Positions 38,221 to 51,828 of a DNA stretch of 64,000 nucleotides are shown piece after piece. This stretch comes from Ferrovum myxofaciens (GTDB lineage: Bacteria > Pseudomonadota > Gammaproteobacteria > Burkholderiales > Ferrovaceae): assembly GCF_000735045.1 (NCBI RefSeq), contig NZ_JPOQ01000074.1, positions 1 through 64,000 on the forward strand, in the 5' to 3' direction. The notes below the pieces were generated by a model. It searched no databases. It had not been told where the DNA came from and saw only the letters and a program-made list of their open reading frames with translations. Position 1 is the stretch's first letter. Each line of letters starts with the position of its first letter. A program made the translations under genes and the position numbers.

Positions 38221-39061
38221 AAGGCAAGTGCGGAAAAGCGGCTTCCAGTGCATCGGCCTGATGGCCCACTTCCACCACCAGCCAGCCCTCTGGGCTGAGA
38301 TGGCGGTGGGCCGTTGTGAGGATTCTCCGTACATGATCCAGTCCGTCGATACCGCTGGCCAGAGCGGCGATGGGTTCTTGGCGGTACTCGGCAGGAAGGT
38401 TTTCCATGGCGGCCTGATCGACGTAGGGCGGGTTGGAAATGATCAAATCGTAGATACCTTCCTCCAGCGGTTCGAGCAGGTCTCCCTCAAACAGATGGAT
38501 CTGCGCTGAAAGTCCGTATTCGGCACAGTTGAGACGAGCCACCGCCAGGGCATCCGGGGAAATATCGGCAGCATCCACACGGGCCTCGGGGCAGTGGAGC
38601 GCCAGCAGGATGGCCAGAGAGCCCCCTCCTGTACAGACGTCTGCCACCCGTTGCAGGGTATGAAAGTCCTCGATCAGGAAAACCAAGGCATCTTCCAGCG
38701 CCTCTGCGATGAAAGAACGGGGAATCAGGGTACGCTCGTCGCAGTAAAAGCGGTGCGGACCGAGCCAGGCTTCGTGGGTCAGGTAGGGCACGGGAATGCG
38801 TTCTTCGATGCGCCGTTGGAGAAGGCCCAGAAATTCTTCTCGTTCGTGGGGCAGGATGTGCGCATCGAGCCAAAGGGTGGGGTCCTGATCCCGGGGAAGG
38901 GAAAGGCTGAACAGGAGCAGGTGCCTTGCTTCTTCCTGAGGGGTGGGATAACCATGCCCAAAAAACACACCGCTGCGCTGCAGGATCGTGACACCCCAAC
39001 GCCATAGATCGCGCAGGGTGTTCAGGGGAAGAATTTCATGGGAATTGGGAAAGGGTTTCAT
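38150..39061 (-). CDS. prmB: Ribosomal protein uL3 N5-glutamine methyltransferase PrmB
   Basis: PrmB methylates a glutamine in ribosomal protein L3. From ATG 39061, overlapping the dapE stop as ATGA, it has 303 residues. It shows IPRSFIAE (113-120), the SAM motif [10 protein letters not shown] (141-150) and the catalytic NPPY (210-213). PrmC shares NPPY, but PrmB is favoured by the IPRSxIAE segment and by its place after dapE. The frame extends upstream to 39133 within dapE and is trimmed. Confidence 0.9.
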   Translation of the reverse strand: MKPFPNSHEILPLNTLRDLWRWGVTILQRSGVFFGHGYPTPQEEARHLLLFSLSLPRDQDPTLWLDAHILPHEREEFLGLLQRRIEERIPVPYLTHEAWLGPHRFYCDERTLIPRSFIAEALEDALVFLIEDFHTLQRVADVCTGGGSLAILLALHCPEARVDAADISPDALAVARLNCAEYGLSAQIHLFEGDLLEPLEEGIYDLIISNPPYVDQAAMENLPAEYRQEPIAALASGIDGLDHVRRILTTAHRHLSPEGWLVVEVGHQADALEAAFPHLPFIWLDLSAGNRFVFALPYAALGS

Positions 39062-40191
39062 GGGGTCAGCAGATTCAGGAGCAAGCGTTGGTAGATGGCA
39101 GACAGACGGGCCGGATCGGTGCTGGCAATGCATTCATTACGTTGGTGAATGGTACTGTTGCAAGGCCCCAGTTCAACCACCTGGGAACCCAGCGTGACCA
39201 GAAAGCGACCATCCGAGGTTCCGCCACTGGTGGACAGTGTGGGGTGTAATCCCGTGACGTGCCGTACCGCTTCTTGGACTGCGGCAACCAGAGTGCCTTG
39301 CGGTGTCAGGAAGGGCTGAGCGCCCAGTGACCATTGCAGGTCGAACTCCAGACCATGCCGTTGCAGGATTTGCTGTGTCCGTTCCTGCAGGGAATCTGCT
39401 GAACTGGCGGTGGAAAAACGAAAATTGAACCAGGCGGTCAATTCACCGGGGATGACATTTCCAGCACCGGTTCCGCTCTGCAGATTGGATATTTGAAACG
39501 TTGTGGCAGGAAAATCTTTACTGGCCTGATCCCATACCGTGCTGGCCAGTTCGGCCAGGGCAGGGGCGGCCAGGTGGATGGGATTACGGGCCAGATGGGG
39601 ATAAGCCACGTGACCTTGTGTGCCACGTACTGTCAGTACGCCGGACAGGGATCCGCGGCGTCCGTTTTTGATGGTATCGCCCAGTTGATCTACGGAAGTG
39701 GGTTCCCCCACCAGACAATAGTCAGGAATTTGCCCTGTTTCCTCGAGCCATTCCACCACACGTACGGTGCCATCCAGAGCGGGTCCTTCTTCGTCCGATG
39801 TGAGGAGCAGTGCGATGGAACCTGGCAGGTCCGGGTGAGTACTCAAAATGCTTTCGATGGCGGTTACAAAGGCTGCCAGGGAGGTCTTCATGTCAGCCGC
39901 GCCGCGTCCGTACAGAAATCCATCTCGTATCGTCGGCAGGAAGGGGAGAGAATGCCAGCCGGATTCGGGGCCTGGGGGGACCACGTCTGTATGTCCTGCC
40001 AGAACCACCAGTGGGGACCCGGTTCCCCGTCGCAGCCACAGATTGCTGACCTCGCCCCGGTCCAGAGGGGTGGCCTTGAAATCCAGAGGGGCCAAGCGGC
40101 GGGCAATGAGTTCCTGACATCCGCCATCTTCGGGGGTCACTGAAGCATGGCGGATCAATTCCGCGGTGAGTTCCAGAGTGGGGTCGGTCAT
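39058..40191 (-). CDS. dapE: Succinyl-diaminopimelate desuccinylase DapE
   Basis: DapE is the zinc enzyme that releases LL-diaminopimelate from its succinyl form. The 377-residue M20-family protein has [10 protein letters not shown] (His67, Asp69), [10 protein letters not shown], the Glu pair in TSDEEGPA, and late dinuclear-site segments. It directly follows dapD and precedes prmB. The product feeds MurE's meso-DAP and lysine synthesis. Confidence 0.95.
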   Translation of the reverse strand: MTDPTLELTAELIRHASVTPEDGGCQELIARRLAPLDFKATPLDRGEVSNLWLRRGTGSPLVVLAGHTDVVPPGPESGWHSLPFLPTIRDGFLYGRGAADMKTSLAAFVTAIESILSTHPDLPGSIALLLTSDEEGPALDGTVRVVEWLEETGQIPDYCLVGEPTSVDQLGDTIKNGRRGSLSGVLTVRGTQGHVAYPHLARNPIHLAAPALAELASTVWDQASKDFPATTFQISNLQSGTGAGNVIPGELTAWFNFRFSTASSADSLQERTQQILQRHGLEFDLQWSLGAQPFLTPQGTLVAAVQEAVRHVTGLHPTLSTSGGTSDGRFLVTLGSQVVELGPCNSTIHQRNECIASTDPARLSAIYQRLLLNLLTP

Positions 40192-41016
40192 TCAGGCGCC
40201 CCGCAACAATTCATTGATGCTGGTTTTGGAACGAGTCTTGGCGTCCACTTTCTTGACGATGACCGCACAGTACAAACTGTAACTACCATCGGTGGAGGGA
40301 AGGTTGCCAGACACCACCACGGAGCCGGCCGGAACCTGTCCGTAGGTGACGATGCCGGTTTCGCGATCAAAGATTTTTGTGCTTTGGCCGATATAGACGC
40401 CCATGGAGATGACCGAGCCTTCACCCACGATGACCCCTTCCACGATTTCCGAGCGAGCGCCGATGAAGCAATGATCTTCGATGATGGTGGGATTGGCTTG
40501 GACCGGTTCCAGAACGCCGCCGATGCCAACCCCTCCGGACAGGTGAACATGTTTGCCGATTTGGGCGCATGAACCCACGGTTGCCCAGGTATCAACCATG
40601 GCGGATTCGTCTACATAGGCACCGATATTGACGTAGGAAGGCATGAGCACCACATTGCGGGCGATGAAACTGCCGCGCCGAACCAGAGCGGGTGGGGCCA
40701 CTCGAAAACCGCCCAGAGAGAAGGCCGCATCATCGTAGTGCGCAAACTTGCTGTCCACCTTGTCCCAATATTGGGTGAACCCTCCATCCATACGGTGGTT
40801 GGCCTGAAGACGGAAAGACAGAAGCACGGCTTTTTTAATCCACTGGTGGGTGACCCAACTTCCGTCTTTTTTTTCGGCGACCCGCAGAAGACCCTGATCC
40901 AGAGCCGTGATGACTCGTTCAATGGTTTCGTGCAGTTCGTCGGGGGGGGCGCTGGGACTCCAGTGCTCCCGTTGTTCAAAGGCATGTTCGATCAAGGTTT
41001 GTGCGTCAGACCACAT
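40192..41016 (-). CDS. dapD: Tetrahydrodipicolinate N-succinyltransferase DapD
   Basis: DapD transfers succinyl from succinyl-CoA to tetrahydrodipicolinate. The 274-residue protein has an N-terminal helical domain and a left-handed beta-helix of hexapeptide repeats (for example [20 protein letters not shown] and [10 protein letters not shown]), ending in a short C-terminal domain. Its stop directly abuts the dapE start. Part of the queF-dapC-dapD-dapE-prmB run. Confidence 0.95.
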   Translation of the reverse strand: MWSDAQTLIEHAFEQREHWSPSAPPDELHETIERVITALDQGLLRVAEKKDGSWVTHQWIKKAVLLSFRLQANHRMDGGFTQYWDKVDSKFAHYDDAAFSLGGFRVAPPALVRRGSFIARNVVLMPSYVNIGAYVDESAMVDTWATVGSCAQIGKHVHLSGGVGIGGVLEPVQANPTIIEDHCFIGARSEIVEGVIVGEGSVISMGVYIGQSTKIFDRETGIVTYGQVPAGSVVVSGNLPSTDGSYSLYCAVIVKKVDAKTRSKTSINELLRGA

Positions 41017-41030
41017 GGGGTAAATTCTCC

Positions 41031-42227
41031 TCAGGAGGGGTAATGGGCAAGAAAGTCGAGCAGACGTTCAATCGCTTCCCCGGTTTCTTCGAGGGATCCC
41101 ACCAGGGCAATACGCACCTGTCCGGTTCCGGGGTTGAAGCCGTGGGCAGTTCGTGCCAGATAACTGCCGGGCAGGACTGCAACGTTACGTTTCAAATAGA
41201 GGGCGCGTGCAAAGTCCGTATCTGAACCAGGGACCTGAACCCAGTAGTAGAAACCGGCCTGTGGTCGTACCAAAGGGAGGTGAGGGTGAACACAGTCGTA
41301 GAACCGGGTCATCTTTGCCTGGTAAAGCCGGCGGTTTTCCTGAACATGGGTCTCGTCCCGCCAGGCCGCCACGCTGGCCGCTTGTACCGCCGGGTTCATG
41401 GCGCTGCCATGATAGGTACGATAGAGCGCAAACCGCCTGAGCAAATGCCGATCTCCTGCCACGAAGGCCGAGCGTAATCCCGGAACATTGGAGCGTTTGG
41501 ACAGGCTGCCCATGACGAGGAGGCGCGGATAACCCGAACGACCGAGACGCTGGGCAGCTTCCAGTCCACCCAGCGGAGGTGCACTGTCCAGAGGGTAGAT
41601 TTCCGAATAGCATTCATCGCTCACGAGGGTGAACCCATACCGGTCAGAGAGGGCGAACAGCCGGGTCCACTCCTCCATGCTCAGGACTCCTCCGGTGGGG
41701 TTACCAGGAGAACAGATAAAGACCAGACGGGTATGGGTCCAGACGGATTCGGGAACCTGGCTGTAATCGATGCGGTACCCTTGAGCGGGGTCGGCATTGA
41801 CAAAGTAGGGACGTCCTCCCGCCAGCAATGTGGCTCCTTCGTAGATTTGGTAAAAAGGGTTGGGACAGACCACCCTTTCTTCAGCCCCCGGGTCGAGCAG
41901 GGTTTGGGTAAGGGAAAACAGGGCTTCACGACTGCCCAATGTGGGCAGTATTTCCGTATCCGGATCCAGGGGGGGGAGGTGAAAACGATGTTCCAGCCAG
42001 CCTGCCAGGGTTTCGCGCAACACTTGGGAACCCAGGGTCTGCGGGTAGCGGGCCAGTTCGTCCAGATGCGCACACAGCGCCTCCTGAATGAAACGTGGAG
42101 TGGGATGACGGGGTTCTCCGATGGACAGTGCGATGGGGGTATGATCGGGGCAGGGAGACTGCGCTCCGATCAGGCTTCGCCAGCGTTCAAAAGGATAGGG
42201 CTGAAGTGTGTCAAGACGAGGGTTCAT
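41031..42227 (-). CDS. dapC: Succinyldiaminopimelate aminotransferase DapC
   Basis: DapC, a PLP class I aminotransferase, makes N-succinyl-LL-diaminopimelate. From ATG 42227, which overlaps the queF stop (ATGA), the 398-residue protein has IGEPRHPTP early, [18 protein letters not shown] and the Schiff-base lysine in SLSKRSN. The frame continues to 42296 but that part overlaps queF. The dapC-dapD-dapE neighbourhood supports the substrate, since the sequence alone would only say aminotransferase. Confidence 0.92.
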   Translation of the reverse strand: MNPRLDTLQPYPFERWRSLIGAQSPCPDHTPIALSIGEPRHPTPRFIQEALCAHLDELARYPQTLGSQVLRETLAGWLEHRFHLPPLDPDTEILPTLGSREALFSLTQTLLDPGAEERVVCPNPFYQIYEGATLLAGGRPYFVNADPAQGYRIDYSQVPESVWTHTRLVFICSPGNPTGGVLSMEEWTRLFALSDRYGFTLVSDECYSEIYPLDSAPPLGGLEAAQRLGRSGYPRLLVMGSLSKRSNVPGLRSAFVAGDRHLLRRFALYRTYHGSAMNPAVQAASVAAWRDETHVQENRRLYQAKMTRFYDCVHPHLPLVRPQAGFYYWVQVPGSDTDFARALYLKRNVAVLPGSYLARTAHGFNPGTGQVRIALVGSLEETGEAIERLLDFLAHYPS

Positions 42228-42652
42228 GCCAGAGGAGGGGCCCAGGGAGTCGCGCCTGCAAAGTGCACTGGCGGCAAAGAACAACGGGGCTGCCACCCTT
42301 CCTGACGGTGTTCGCTCAGTACGTGGGTAAAGATGCCGCCGCGCACGTTCCAGCGACTCAAGAGACGCAGGAAACGGGGTTGTGTCGCTGCGACCAGGTC
42401 ATCGAGAATGCGTTGCGTCACGGCTTCATGAAAGGCCCCTTCATTTCGGAAAGACCACAGATACAGTTTGAGGCTCTTTAATTCGACATTGGTCTGATCC
42501 GGGACATAGTCGAGACTCAACCAGGCAAAATCGGGTTGCCCGGTCTTGGGACACAGACAGGTGAATTCGGGCAGTTCCATATGAATCAGGTAATCCCGTT
42601 CCGGACTTGGATTCGGGAAGGTTTCCAGAGTACGACTGGGTTGTGCGGGCAT
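42224..42652 (-). CDS. queF: NADPH-dependent 7-cyano-7-deazaguanine reductase QueF
   Basis: QueF reduces preQ0 to preQ1 in queuosine synthesis. The 142-residue, unimodular protein has the catalytic cysteine Cys34 in [10 protein letters not shown] with Asp41, plus [21 protein letters not shown], the family's substrate-binding helix region. It heads the dap gene run on the minus strand, which looks incidental to its function. The upstream gap carries a symmetrical TAGAAT pair. Confidence 0.94.
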   Translation of the reverse strand: MPAQPSRTLETFPNPSPERDYLIHMELPEFTCLCPKTGQPDFAWLSLDYVPDQTNVELKSLKLYLWSFRNEGAFHEAVTQRILDDLVAATQPRFLRLLSRWNVRGGIFTHVLSEHRQEGWQPRCSLPPVHFAGATPWAPPLA

Positions 42653-42675
42653 TGGGGAGATCCTGTCTGATGGAG

Positions 42676-42693
42676 TAGAATCTTCTTATTCTA
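42676..42693. promoter_or_regulatory. Symmetrical TAGAAT pair between queF and smc remnant
   Basis: TAGAAT (42676-42681), CTTCTT and ATTCTA (42688-42693) form a perfect 6-base inverted repeat with a 6-base spacer. Each arm reads as a -10-like box on its own strand, facing the smc remnant and queF. The -35 partners are weak (TTGGGG at 42652 for the plus strand). It may be back-to-back promoters or an operator. Confidence 0.35.
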
Positions 42694-42720
42694 ACTTCTT
42701 TGTGGACAGCAGCGCATTTA

Positions 42721-43057
42721 GTGCATCTCAAACACATTAAACTGGCGGGTTTCAAATCCTTTGCCGATGCGGTTCATATCCCGATTCCCGGGCAACGGGG
42801 TGTCCCGTTACACCATCAACGAGACCACGGTGCGTCGGCGTGATGCCCCTCTGGATGATACGAATACCGAGCGTTTTGCGCGCATGGTGCAGAGGATGTC
42901 CGAGCATACCCAGTTTCTCTTTAACACCCACAACAAGGTAGCAATGGAAATGGCACAACAGTTGATTGGTATTACTATGGCAGAATCCGGGGTATCGCGT
43001 ATGGTGGCAGTGGATGTGGAAGAAGCCCTGCGTTTGACGGAACAAGTGATCCTTTGA
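42721..43057 (+). pseudogene. smc: smc remnant with two internal deletions
   Basis: An intact smc is about 3.5 kb; here only ~337 bases remain. From GTG 42721 the frame reads [17 protein letters not shown] to PIPGQ, the Smc N-terminus, then turns to non-homologous sequence and stops at 42841. In the second frame the sequence resumes as [16 protein letters not shown], an internal head segment normally about 85 residues further on, then jumps to [15 protein letters not shown] and the Smc C-terminus ([36 protein letters not shown]). The Walker A loop, the hinge, both coiled coils and the catalytic DE of Walker B are gone. The flanking zipA-ligA are intact, as in the normal smc-zipA-ligA order. 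No other decay is evident in the pieces. Confidence 0.92.
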
Positions 43058-43064
43058 GGAAGGC

Positions 43065-47001
<3,937 letters not shown>

Positions 47002-47541
47002 ATGGCGGTGCGTCCTATTGTGAGAATGGGCCATCCTGCCCTGTGCTCTCCCGCTGTGTCGGTGGCGGAGGAGGAATGGCCCTGCTTGCCCGAGTTGGTT
47101 CAGGATCTGGAAGACACCTTGCTCAAGGCGGAGGGGGTGGGGCTGGCCGCGCCACAGATTGGTGTGGGGTGGAGAGTCGTCTTGTTTGGTTTCGAGGCCA
47201 GTGCACGTTATCCCGATGCGGCGCCGATTCCCCGCACCCTCCTCATCAATCCGGTCTGGCGACCTTTGGGGGATGACCAGGAAGAGGGATGGGAAGGGTG
47301 CCTGTCCGTCCCGGGGATGCGTGGCTGGGTTCCCCGTGCCCAACATCTTTATTACGCGGGCTGGAATCTGCAGCGGGAATGGATCGAACGAACCGTCAGT
47401 GGTTTTCATGCGCGGGTAGTACAACATGAATGTGACCATCTGGACGGGATCCTCTACCCCAGTCGAATTCGGGATTTCAGCCGTTTCGGTTTCATCGAGG
47501 AATTGTTTCCCGACCCCGAACTACGTCCGGCTGGTGACTGA
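47002..47541 (+). CDS. def: Peptide deformylase
   Basis: Deformylase removes the formyl group from new proteins. The 179-residue enzyme has the three motifs GVGLAAPQIG, EGCLSVPG (metal Cys) and QHECDHLDG (two metal His and the catalytic Glu). It starts on the base after the galU stop, not in the more usual def-fmt pair; no fmt is nearby. The 3' end overlaps the convergent glnD by 21 bases. It may be a second copy of def in the genome, which cannot be judged here. Confidence 0.94.
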   Translation: MAVRPIVRMGHPALCSPAVSVAEEEWPCLPELVQDLEDTLLKAEGVGLAAPQIGVGWRVVLFGFEASARYPDAAPIPRTLLINPVWRPLGDDQEEGWEGCLSVPGMRGWVPRAQHLYYAGWNLQREWIERTVSGFHARVVQHECDHLDGILYPSRIRDFSRFGFIEELFPDPELRPAGD

Positions 47542-50115
47542 TTCTGTGGGCATGGGAGACTGTTCCTGAGAGACTTCGTGCAGCAGGTCGTCATGCAGAC
47601 ACTGGCGTTCTGTCGGATTATCCAGGCGTGGAGAAGAAATCAGAAAGACGTCTTCCACCCGTTCGCCCAAGGTATTGATGCGGGCCCCGTGCAGATCGAT
47701 GTCGTGGCGCAGAAAAACGCAGGCCAGTCGGTACAGCAAGCCGGGGCGGTCACCGGCTACCACGGTCAGGGGGACCTGACCATCGCGTTCCGGATCTCCC
47801 AACAGGATGCGCGCGGGATAGGGAAAATGGCGAAGTTGGCGGGGCAGGCGTGACCTGCGCGGGGTAGGAAGAGGACCGGGATGATCCAGTTGTTCCTGTA
47901 ATTCGTTTTCTATGCGTTTGAGTTGCGTTCGATAATGTTCCACCGAACTGTGGTGGGGCAGCACCTGAAAGGTGTCAAGGGCATGCTGATCCAGGGTGGT
48001 GTGGATGCGGGCGGCAACAATGGCTTGGCCGGAACGCTCGAAGTATTCGCAAAGGTGGGCAAACAAACCGGTTCGATCCGGGCTGTAGATCAGAACCTGG
48101 AATCCTTCCCCCACCGGTGAAAGACGTGCCCGTACCCGGGGTTTCGAAGATCCGGTGCAACCTTGCAAACTGCGGGCATGCCATGCGATGTCCCGGATTT
48201 CATGGCGTCGGAAATAGCCGTCTTCCAGGGTCTTCCACAAGGTCACTTCGGAAACCTCTTGCAAGCCATAGTGTTTCAGAATCTCCAGGGCCTGAGTTTG
48301 GCGATTTGTGCTGGGTTCGTCATGAGTTATTTGTTCTCCTTCCAGAACCTGTGCGGTCAGGCGATACAGATCCTCCAGTAGTTTTCCTTTCCAGGCATTC
48401 CATACCTTGGGACTGGTGCCCCGGATATCGGCCACGGTGAGCAGGTAGAGGGCAGTCAGACGACGCAGGTTTCCCGTTTGTTCCGCAAAACGGCAGATTA
48501 CTGCAGGATCTGAAAGGTCCTGTTTCTGGGCCACTGCAGAAAAATTGAGATGTTGTTCCACCAGCCAGGCCACCAACTGTGTATCGGTTCGGGGCAAATG
48601 GTGTTGGCGACAAAAATAGAGGGCATCCGAACGACCAAGTTGGGCATGATTTCCGCCCCGACCTTTGGCAATATCATGAAAAAGTGCCGCCAGGATCAAC
48701 AGATCAGGCCGGTCAAATTGTTGCATCAGGGTGGAGCAGAGAGGGAATTCATGATTAAAACGGGGCAGGGCAAAGCGACGCAGGTTACGGATGACCTTCA
48801 GAGTATGCTCATCCACGGTATAGGCATGGTACAGGTCATGCTGCATTTGTCCCACGATGCGTCCAAAGGCGGGCAGGTAACGTCCCAGAACCCCCAGATA
48901 ATTCATGCGTTTCAGGACATCGGCGGTTCGTGCCGGTTGCCTGAGGATTTCGAGAAACTGCTGCTGATGCACCGGGTTGGAACGAAAAGCCGCATTGATG
49001 TGGCGTTTTCCCCGCCAGACGGCACGCAGAACATCGGGTGTGAAACCACGCAGGTCAGGGTATTGCTGGAGAAGAAGGAAGGCATTGAAGAGGAGTTCCG
49101 GTTTCTGATCCAGAAGGGTACCGGGGGTGGTGCCCAGCAAATCTCCCTGTCGTACGAAGGGATCTTGCAGGAGAACAGGAGGTAGGTGCACAGGGCGGGT
49201 GCGTGCCTCAATTTGCTCCACTAGAATGGCATTCATCAATAGAACAGATTTGGCGGTTTTGTAGTAGGCTTGCATCAACCCTTCGCTGGCGCGTCGTTGT
49301 GCGCTGTCTTGCCAACCGAGCTGAAGCGCGAGGGAGGTCTGATAATCGAAGAGGAGGCGGTCTTCGCGGCGTTGCGCAAGACCCTGCAGACGAATCCGCA
49401 AATCCTGTAAAAACCCCCAGCGTGTACGGGCCTGTCGTGCTTCTGCTGCGCTGATCAGTCCCGCCTGGGTGAAAGAGGCCCACCCAGGATTCAACCCCGC
49501 TCCCCATGCGATCCAGGAAATGGTGTGCAGATCCCGCAGTCCGCCCGGACTTTCCTTGAGGTTGGGTTCCAGGTTGAAGGCCGTATCGTGGTGTTTGTGA
49601 TGACGCTGGCGCTGTTCCTGGATCTTGCCGGCTCTGAAGGCGTTCAGGTCCAGAGTGGCGGGAAGTTTTTGACAAAGTTCCTGTTGGGCCCGTCGTTTCC
49701 CGCTGAGAAATCGTTGTTCGGACAGATTGGTGGCGATGGTCAGGTCCTGAACGGCTTCTTTCAGGCATTCGGCTTCGGTGCGGACGCTGTGACCGACTTC
49801 CAGTCCAATATCCCAGAGGGTACCAATGAAAGATTCGATGCGTTGGGTGAGGAAGCCGTTTTCTTGACCGGGCAACAGGATGAGCAGATCGATGTCGGAA
49901 TAGGGATACAACTCCCCGCGTCCATAGCCGCCCACAGCCACCAAGGTGGCATCTTGTTTGAAGTCGTGGGTGCTCCAGAGTTGGCGCAGGGTTTCATCCA
50001 CGACGGCACACCATTGCTTGAGCAGGCGTCGAGGGGAGGGTTGGCGCAGGTAGGCTTCAAAAAGTTCGGCTCTTTTCTTTTGAAGTTGGGATTTGAGCGT
50101 GGCAGTGGCGTGCAT
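47521..50115 (-). CDS. glnD: PII uridylyltransferase / uridylyl-removing enzyme GlnD
   Basis: GlnD senses glutamine and adds or removes UMP on PII proteins to control nitrogen metabolism. From ATG 50115 the 864-residue protein has the nucleotidyltransferase motif GGYGRGELYPYSDID (62-76), an HD hydrolase domain with FHDIAKGRGGNH, and two C-terminal ACT domains (YSPDRTGLFAHL and VAGDRPGLLYRL). The frame runs upstream to 50196 over map and is trimmed. It lies two bases after map. Confidence 0.95.
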   Translation of the reverse strand: MHATATLKSQLQKKRAELFEAYLRQPSPRRLLKQWCAVVDETLRQLWSTHDFKQDATLVAVGGYGRGELYPYSDIDLLILLPGQENGFLTQRIESFIGTLWDIGLEVGHSVRTEAECLKEAVQDLTIATNLSEQRFLSGKRRAQQELCQKLPATLDLNAFRAGKIQEQRQRHHKHHDTAFNLEPNLKESPGGLRDLHTISWIAWGAGLNPGWASFTQAGLISAAEARQARTRWGFLQDLRIRLQGLAQRREDRLLFDYQTSLALQLGWQDSAQRRASEGLMQAYYKTAKSVLLMNAILVEQIEARTRPVHLPPVLLQDPFVRQGDLLGTTPGTLLDQKPELLFNAFLLLQQYPDLRGFTPDVLRAVWRGKRHINAAFRSNPVHQQQFLEILRQPARTADVLKRMNYLGVLGRYLPAFGRIVGQMQHDLYHAYTVDEHTLKVIRNLRRFALPRFNHEFPLCSTLMQQFDRPDLLILAALFHDIAKGRGGNHAQLGRSDALYFCRQHHLPRTDTQLVAWLVEQHLNFSAVAQKQDLSDPAVICRFAEQTGNLRRLTALYLLTVADIRGTSPKVWNAWKGKLLEDLYRLTAQVLEGEQITHDEPSTNRQTQALEILKHYGLQEVSEVTLWKTLEDGYFRRHEIRDIAWHARSLQGCTGSSKPRVRARLSPVGEGFQVLIYSPDRTGLFAHLCEYFERSGQAIVAARIHTTLDQHALDTFQVLPHHSSVEHYRTQLKRIENELQEQLDHPGPLPTPRRSRLPRQLRHFPYPARILLGDPERDGQVPLTVVAGDRPGLLYRLACVFLRHDIDLHGARINTLGERVEDVFLISSPRLDNPTERQCLHDDLLHEVSQEQSPMPTESVTSRT

Positions 50116-50117
50116 GG

Positions 50118-50915
50118 TCAGGGGGCGGGAGGTGTTCCGGAAGAGAGGGTCAGAACTTCGAACCCCTCTGGTGTTACCAGGATCGTATGTTCCCACTGGG
50201 CAGACAGGCTATGATCTGCGGTGACAATGGTCCAGCCATCGCCCAATGGTCGGATATCCCGCCGCCCGGCATTGATCATGGGTTCGATGGTGAAAATCAT
50301 GCCGGCTTCGAGGCGCAAGCCGCTGCCTTTTTTGCCGTAATGGAGGACCTGAGGTTCTTCGTGAAAGTGACGCCCGATGCCGTGACCACAAAACTCGCGG
50401 ACTACGCTGTACCCCGCTTTTTCGGCAAAGGTCTGAATGGCATGGCCGATGTCTCCCAGATGGTGGCCTGGAGCGACGGCCCGGATGCCGTGCCAGAGAG
50501 ATTCATAAGTCAGGTCGCAAAGACGGCGGGCCTGTTTGCTGATTTCTCCCACACAGAACATGCGGCTGGTATCCCCATGAAATCCTTCCTTGATGACGGT
50601 GATGTCGAGATTGACGATGTCTCCATTCTTGAGGATGCGGTCGCCGGGAATGCCGTGACAGACCTGATGGTTGACCGAAGTGCAAATCGAACGGGGATAG
50701 GGCCGATGTCCCTTGGGCGCATAATTCAGGGGGGCCGGGATGGTGTGTTGAACCTCGACCATGTAGTCATGGCACAGGCGATCCAAATGGTCGGTGGTGA
50801 CGCCCGGAACCACGTGGGGCGTAATGTAGTCCAGCACTTCGGCAGCGAGGCGACAGGCGATACGCATTTTGTGAATTTCTTCGGGGTTTTTCAGAGTGAC
50901 TGCAGAAGAAGACAT
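50118..50915 (-). CDS. map: Type I methionine aminopeptidase
   Basis: Map removes initiator methionine from new proteins. The 265-residue enzyme has the metal ligands of the family: NLDITVIKEGFHGDTS (two Asp), GHGIGRHFHE (His), FTIEPMI (Glu) and WEHTIL (Glu). No clear ribosome site precedes ATG 50915. It is divergent from rpsB, the usual arrangement, and shares the 152-base gap that holds the rpsB promoter. Confidence 0.95.
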   Translation of the reverse strand: MSSSAVTLKNPEEIHKMRIACRLAAEVLDYITPHVVPGVTTDHLDRLCHDYMVEVQHTIPAPLNYAPKGHRPYPRSICTSVNHQVCHGIPGDRILKNGDIVNLDITVIKEGFHGDTSRMFCVGEISKQARRLCDLTYESLWHGIRAVAPGHHLGDIGHAIQTFAEKAGYSVVREFCGHGIGRHFHEEPQVLHYGKKGSGLRLEAGMIFTIEPMINAGRRDIRPLGDGWTIVTADHSLSAQWEHTILVTPEGFEVLTLSSGTPPAP

Positions 50916-50935
50916 GAGTTCGGAATTTGGCTTGG

Positions 50936-50965
50936 TTGATTATTATGAAGTCGGGATGGTATCAT
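50936..50965 (+). promoter_or_regulatory. rpsB promoter
   Basis: TTGATT at 50936-50941 and TATCAT at 50960-50965 are 18 bases apart, a fair sigma-70 pair. This leaves a leader of about 95 bases before rpsB. It is the only plausible promoter in the map-rpsB gap on this strand. Confidence 0.6.
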
Positions 50966-50989
50966 AAAGGGCTTTATAGCAATTTCACA

Positions 50990-51037
50990 CGCCGGTTAAA
51001 ACACAGGGTGCCTTGGAAAAGGTGAAATGGACCGGCG
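50990..51037 (+). promoter_or_regulatory. Candidate rpsB leader structure (S2 autoregulation)
   Basis: CGCCGGT (50990-50996) can pair with ACCGGCG (51031-51037), enclosing a smaller hairpin CCTT-GGAA-AAGG (51011-51022). rpsB-tsf leaders in other proteobacteria are bound by S2 for feedback control. I infer the same role from position and pairing only. Confidence 0.4.
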
Positions 51038-51067
51038 GCGGCTCAACCCTCGATCAGGAGTTTTACC

Positions 51068-51811
51068 ATGTCAGTCACCATGCGACAAATGCTGGAAGCC
51101 GGAGTTCATTTTGGACACCAGACCCGTTACTGGAATCCCAAGATGGCTCCTTTCATTTTTGGTCACCGCAACAAGATCCACATCATCAATCTGGAGAAGA
51201 CCCTTCCTCTTTATCAGGAAGCCATGAACTTTGTGCGTCGTTTGTCTGCCAATAATCAGTCGATCCTGTTTGTGGGGACCAAGCGTCAGGCTCGCGATAT
51301 CGTGCGCGAGGAAGCGCTGCGGGCGGGGTCTCCTTTTGTGGACCACCGCTGGTTGGGCGGGATGCTCACAAATTTCAAAACGGTCAAGCAATCGATCAAG
51401 CGTCTCAATGAACTTTCCTTGATGATCGAAGATGGTTCCATGGATCGTTTGTCCAAGAAAGAAGCCCTCACCTATCAGCGCGAAAAAGACAAACTGGCGC
51501 GCAGTCTGGGGGGGATCGTGTCCATGAATGGTGTGCCGGATGCATTGTTCGTGATTGACGTGGGCTATCAAAAAAATGCCGTGGTGGAAGCACGCAAGTT
51601 GGGGATTCCCATCATTGGCATTGTGGATACCAATAACTCCACGGAAGGCATTGATTATGTCATTCCGGGGAACGATGATTCGACGCGCGCCATTCGACTC
51701 TATGCCCGCGGGGTAGCAGATGCCATTCTGGAAGGACGTGCCCAAAGCCTTAACGAGGCCATTTCAGGGGAAGAATTTGTCGAAGAGGAAAGTGACGTAT
51801 CCGAGGTCTGA
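51068..51811 (+). CDS. rpsB: 30S ribosomal protein S2
   Basis: S2 is a late-joining small-subunit protein that recruits S1. The 247-residue protein starts [25 protein letters not shown], the typical S2 start, and carries [26 protein letters not shown] and [18 protein letters not shown] ribosome site lies before ATG 51068. It heads the rpsB-tsf-pyrH-frr run. Confidence 0.97.
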   Translation: MSVTMRQMLEAGVHFGHQTRYWNPKMAPFIFGHRNKIHIINLEKTLPLYQEAMNFVRRLSANNQSILFVGTKRQARDIVREEALRAGSPFVDHRWLGGMLTNFKTVKQSIKRLNELSLMIEDGSMDRLSKKEALTYQREKDKLARSLGGIVSMNGVPDALFVIDVGYQKNAVVEARKLGIPIIGIVDTNNSTEGIDYVIPGNDDSTRAIRLYARGVADAILEGRAQSLNEAISGEEFVEEESDVSEV

Positions 51812-51828
51812 AGAGTCGGGCACTGACG

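Noticed and set aside
42721-43057. smc frame break as a simple sequencing frameshift
   Set aside because: A one- or two-base error cannot account for the missing ~3 kb and the two direct joins between distant parts of the protein.
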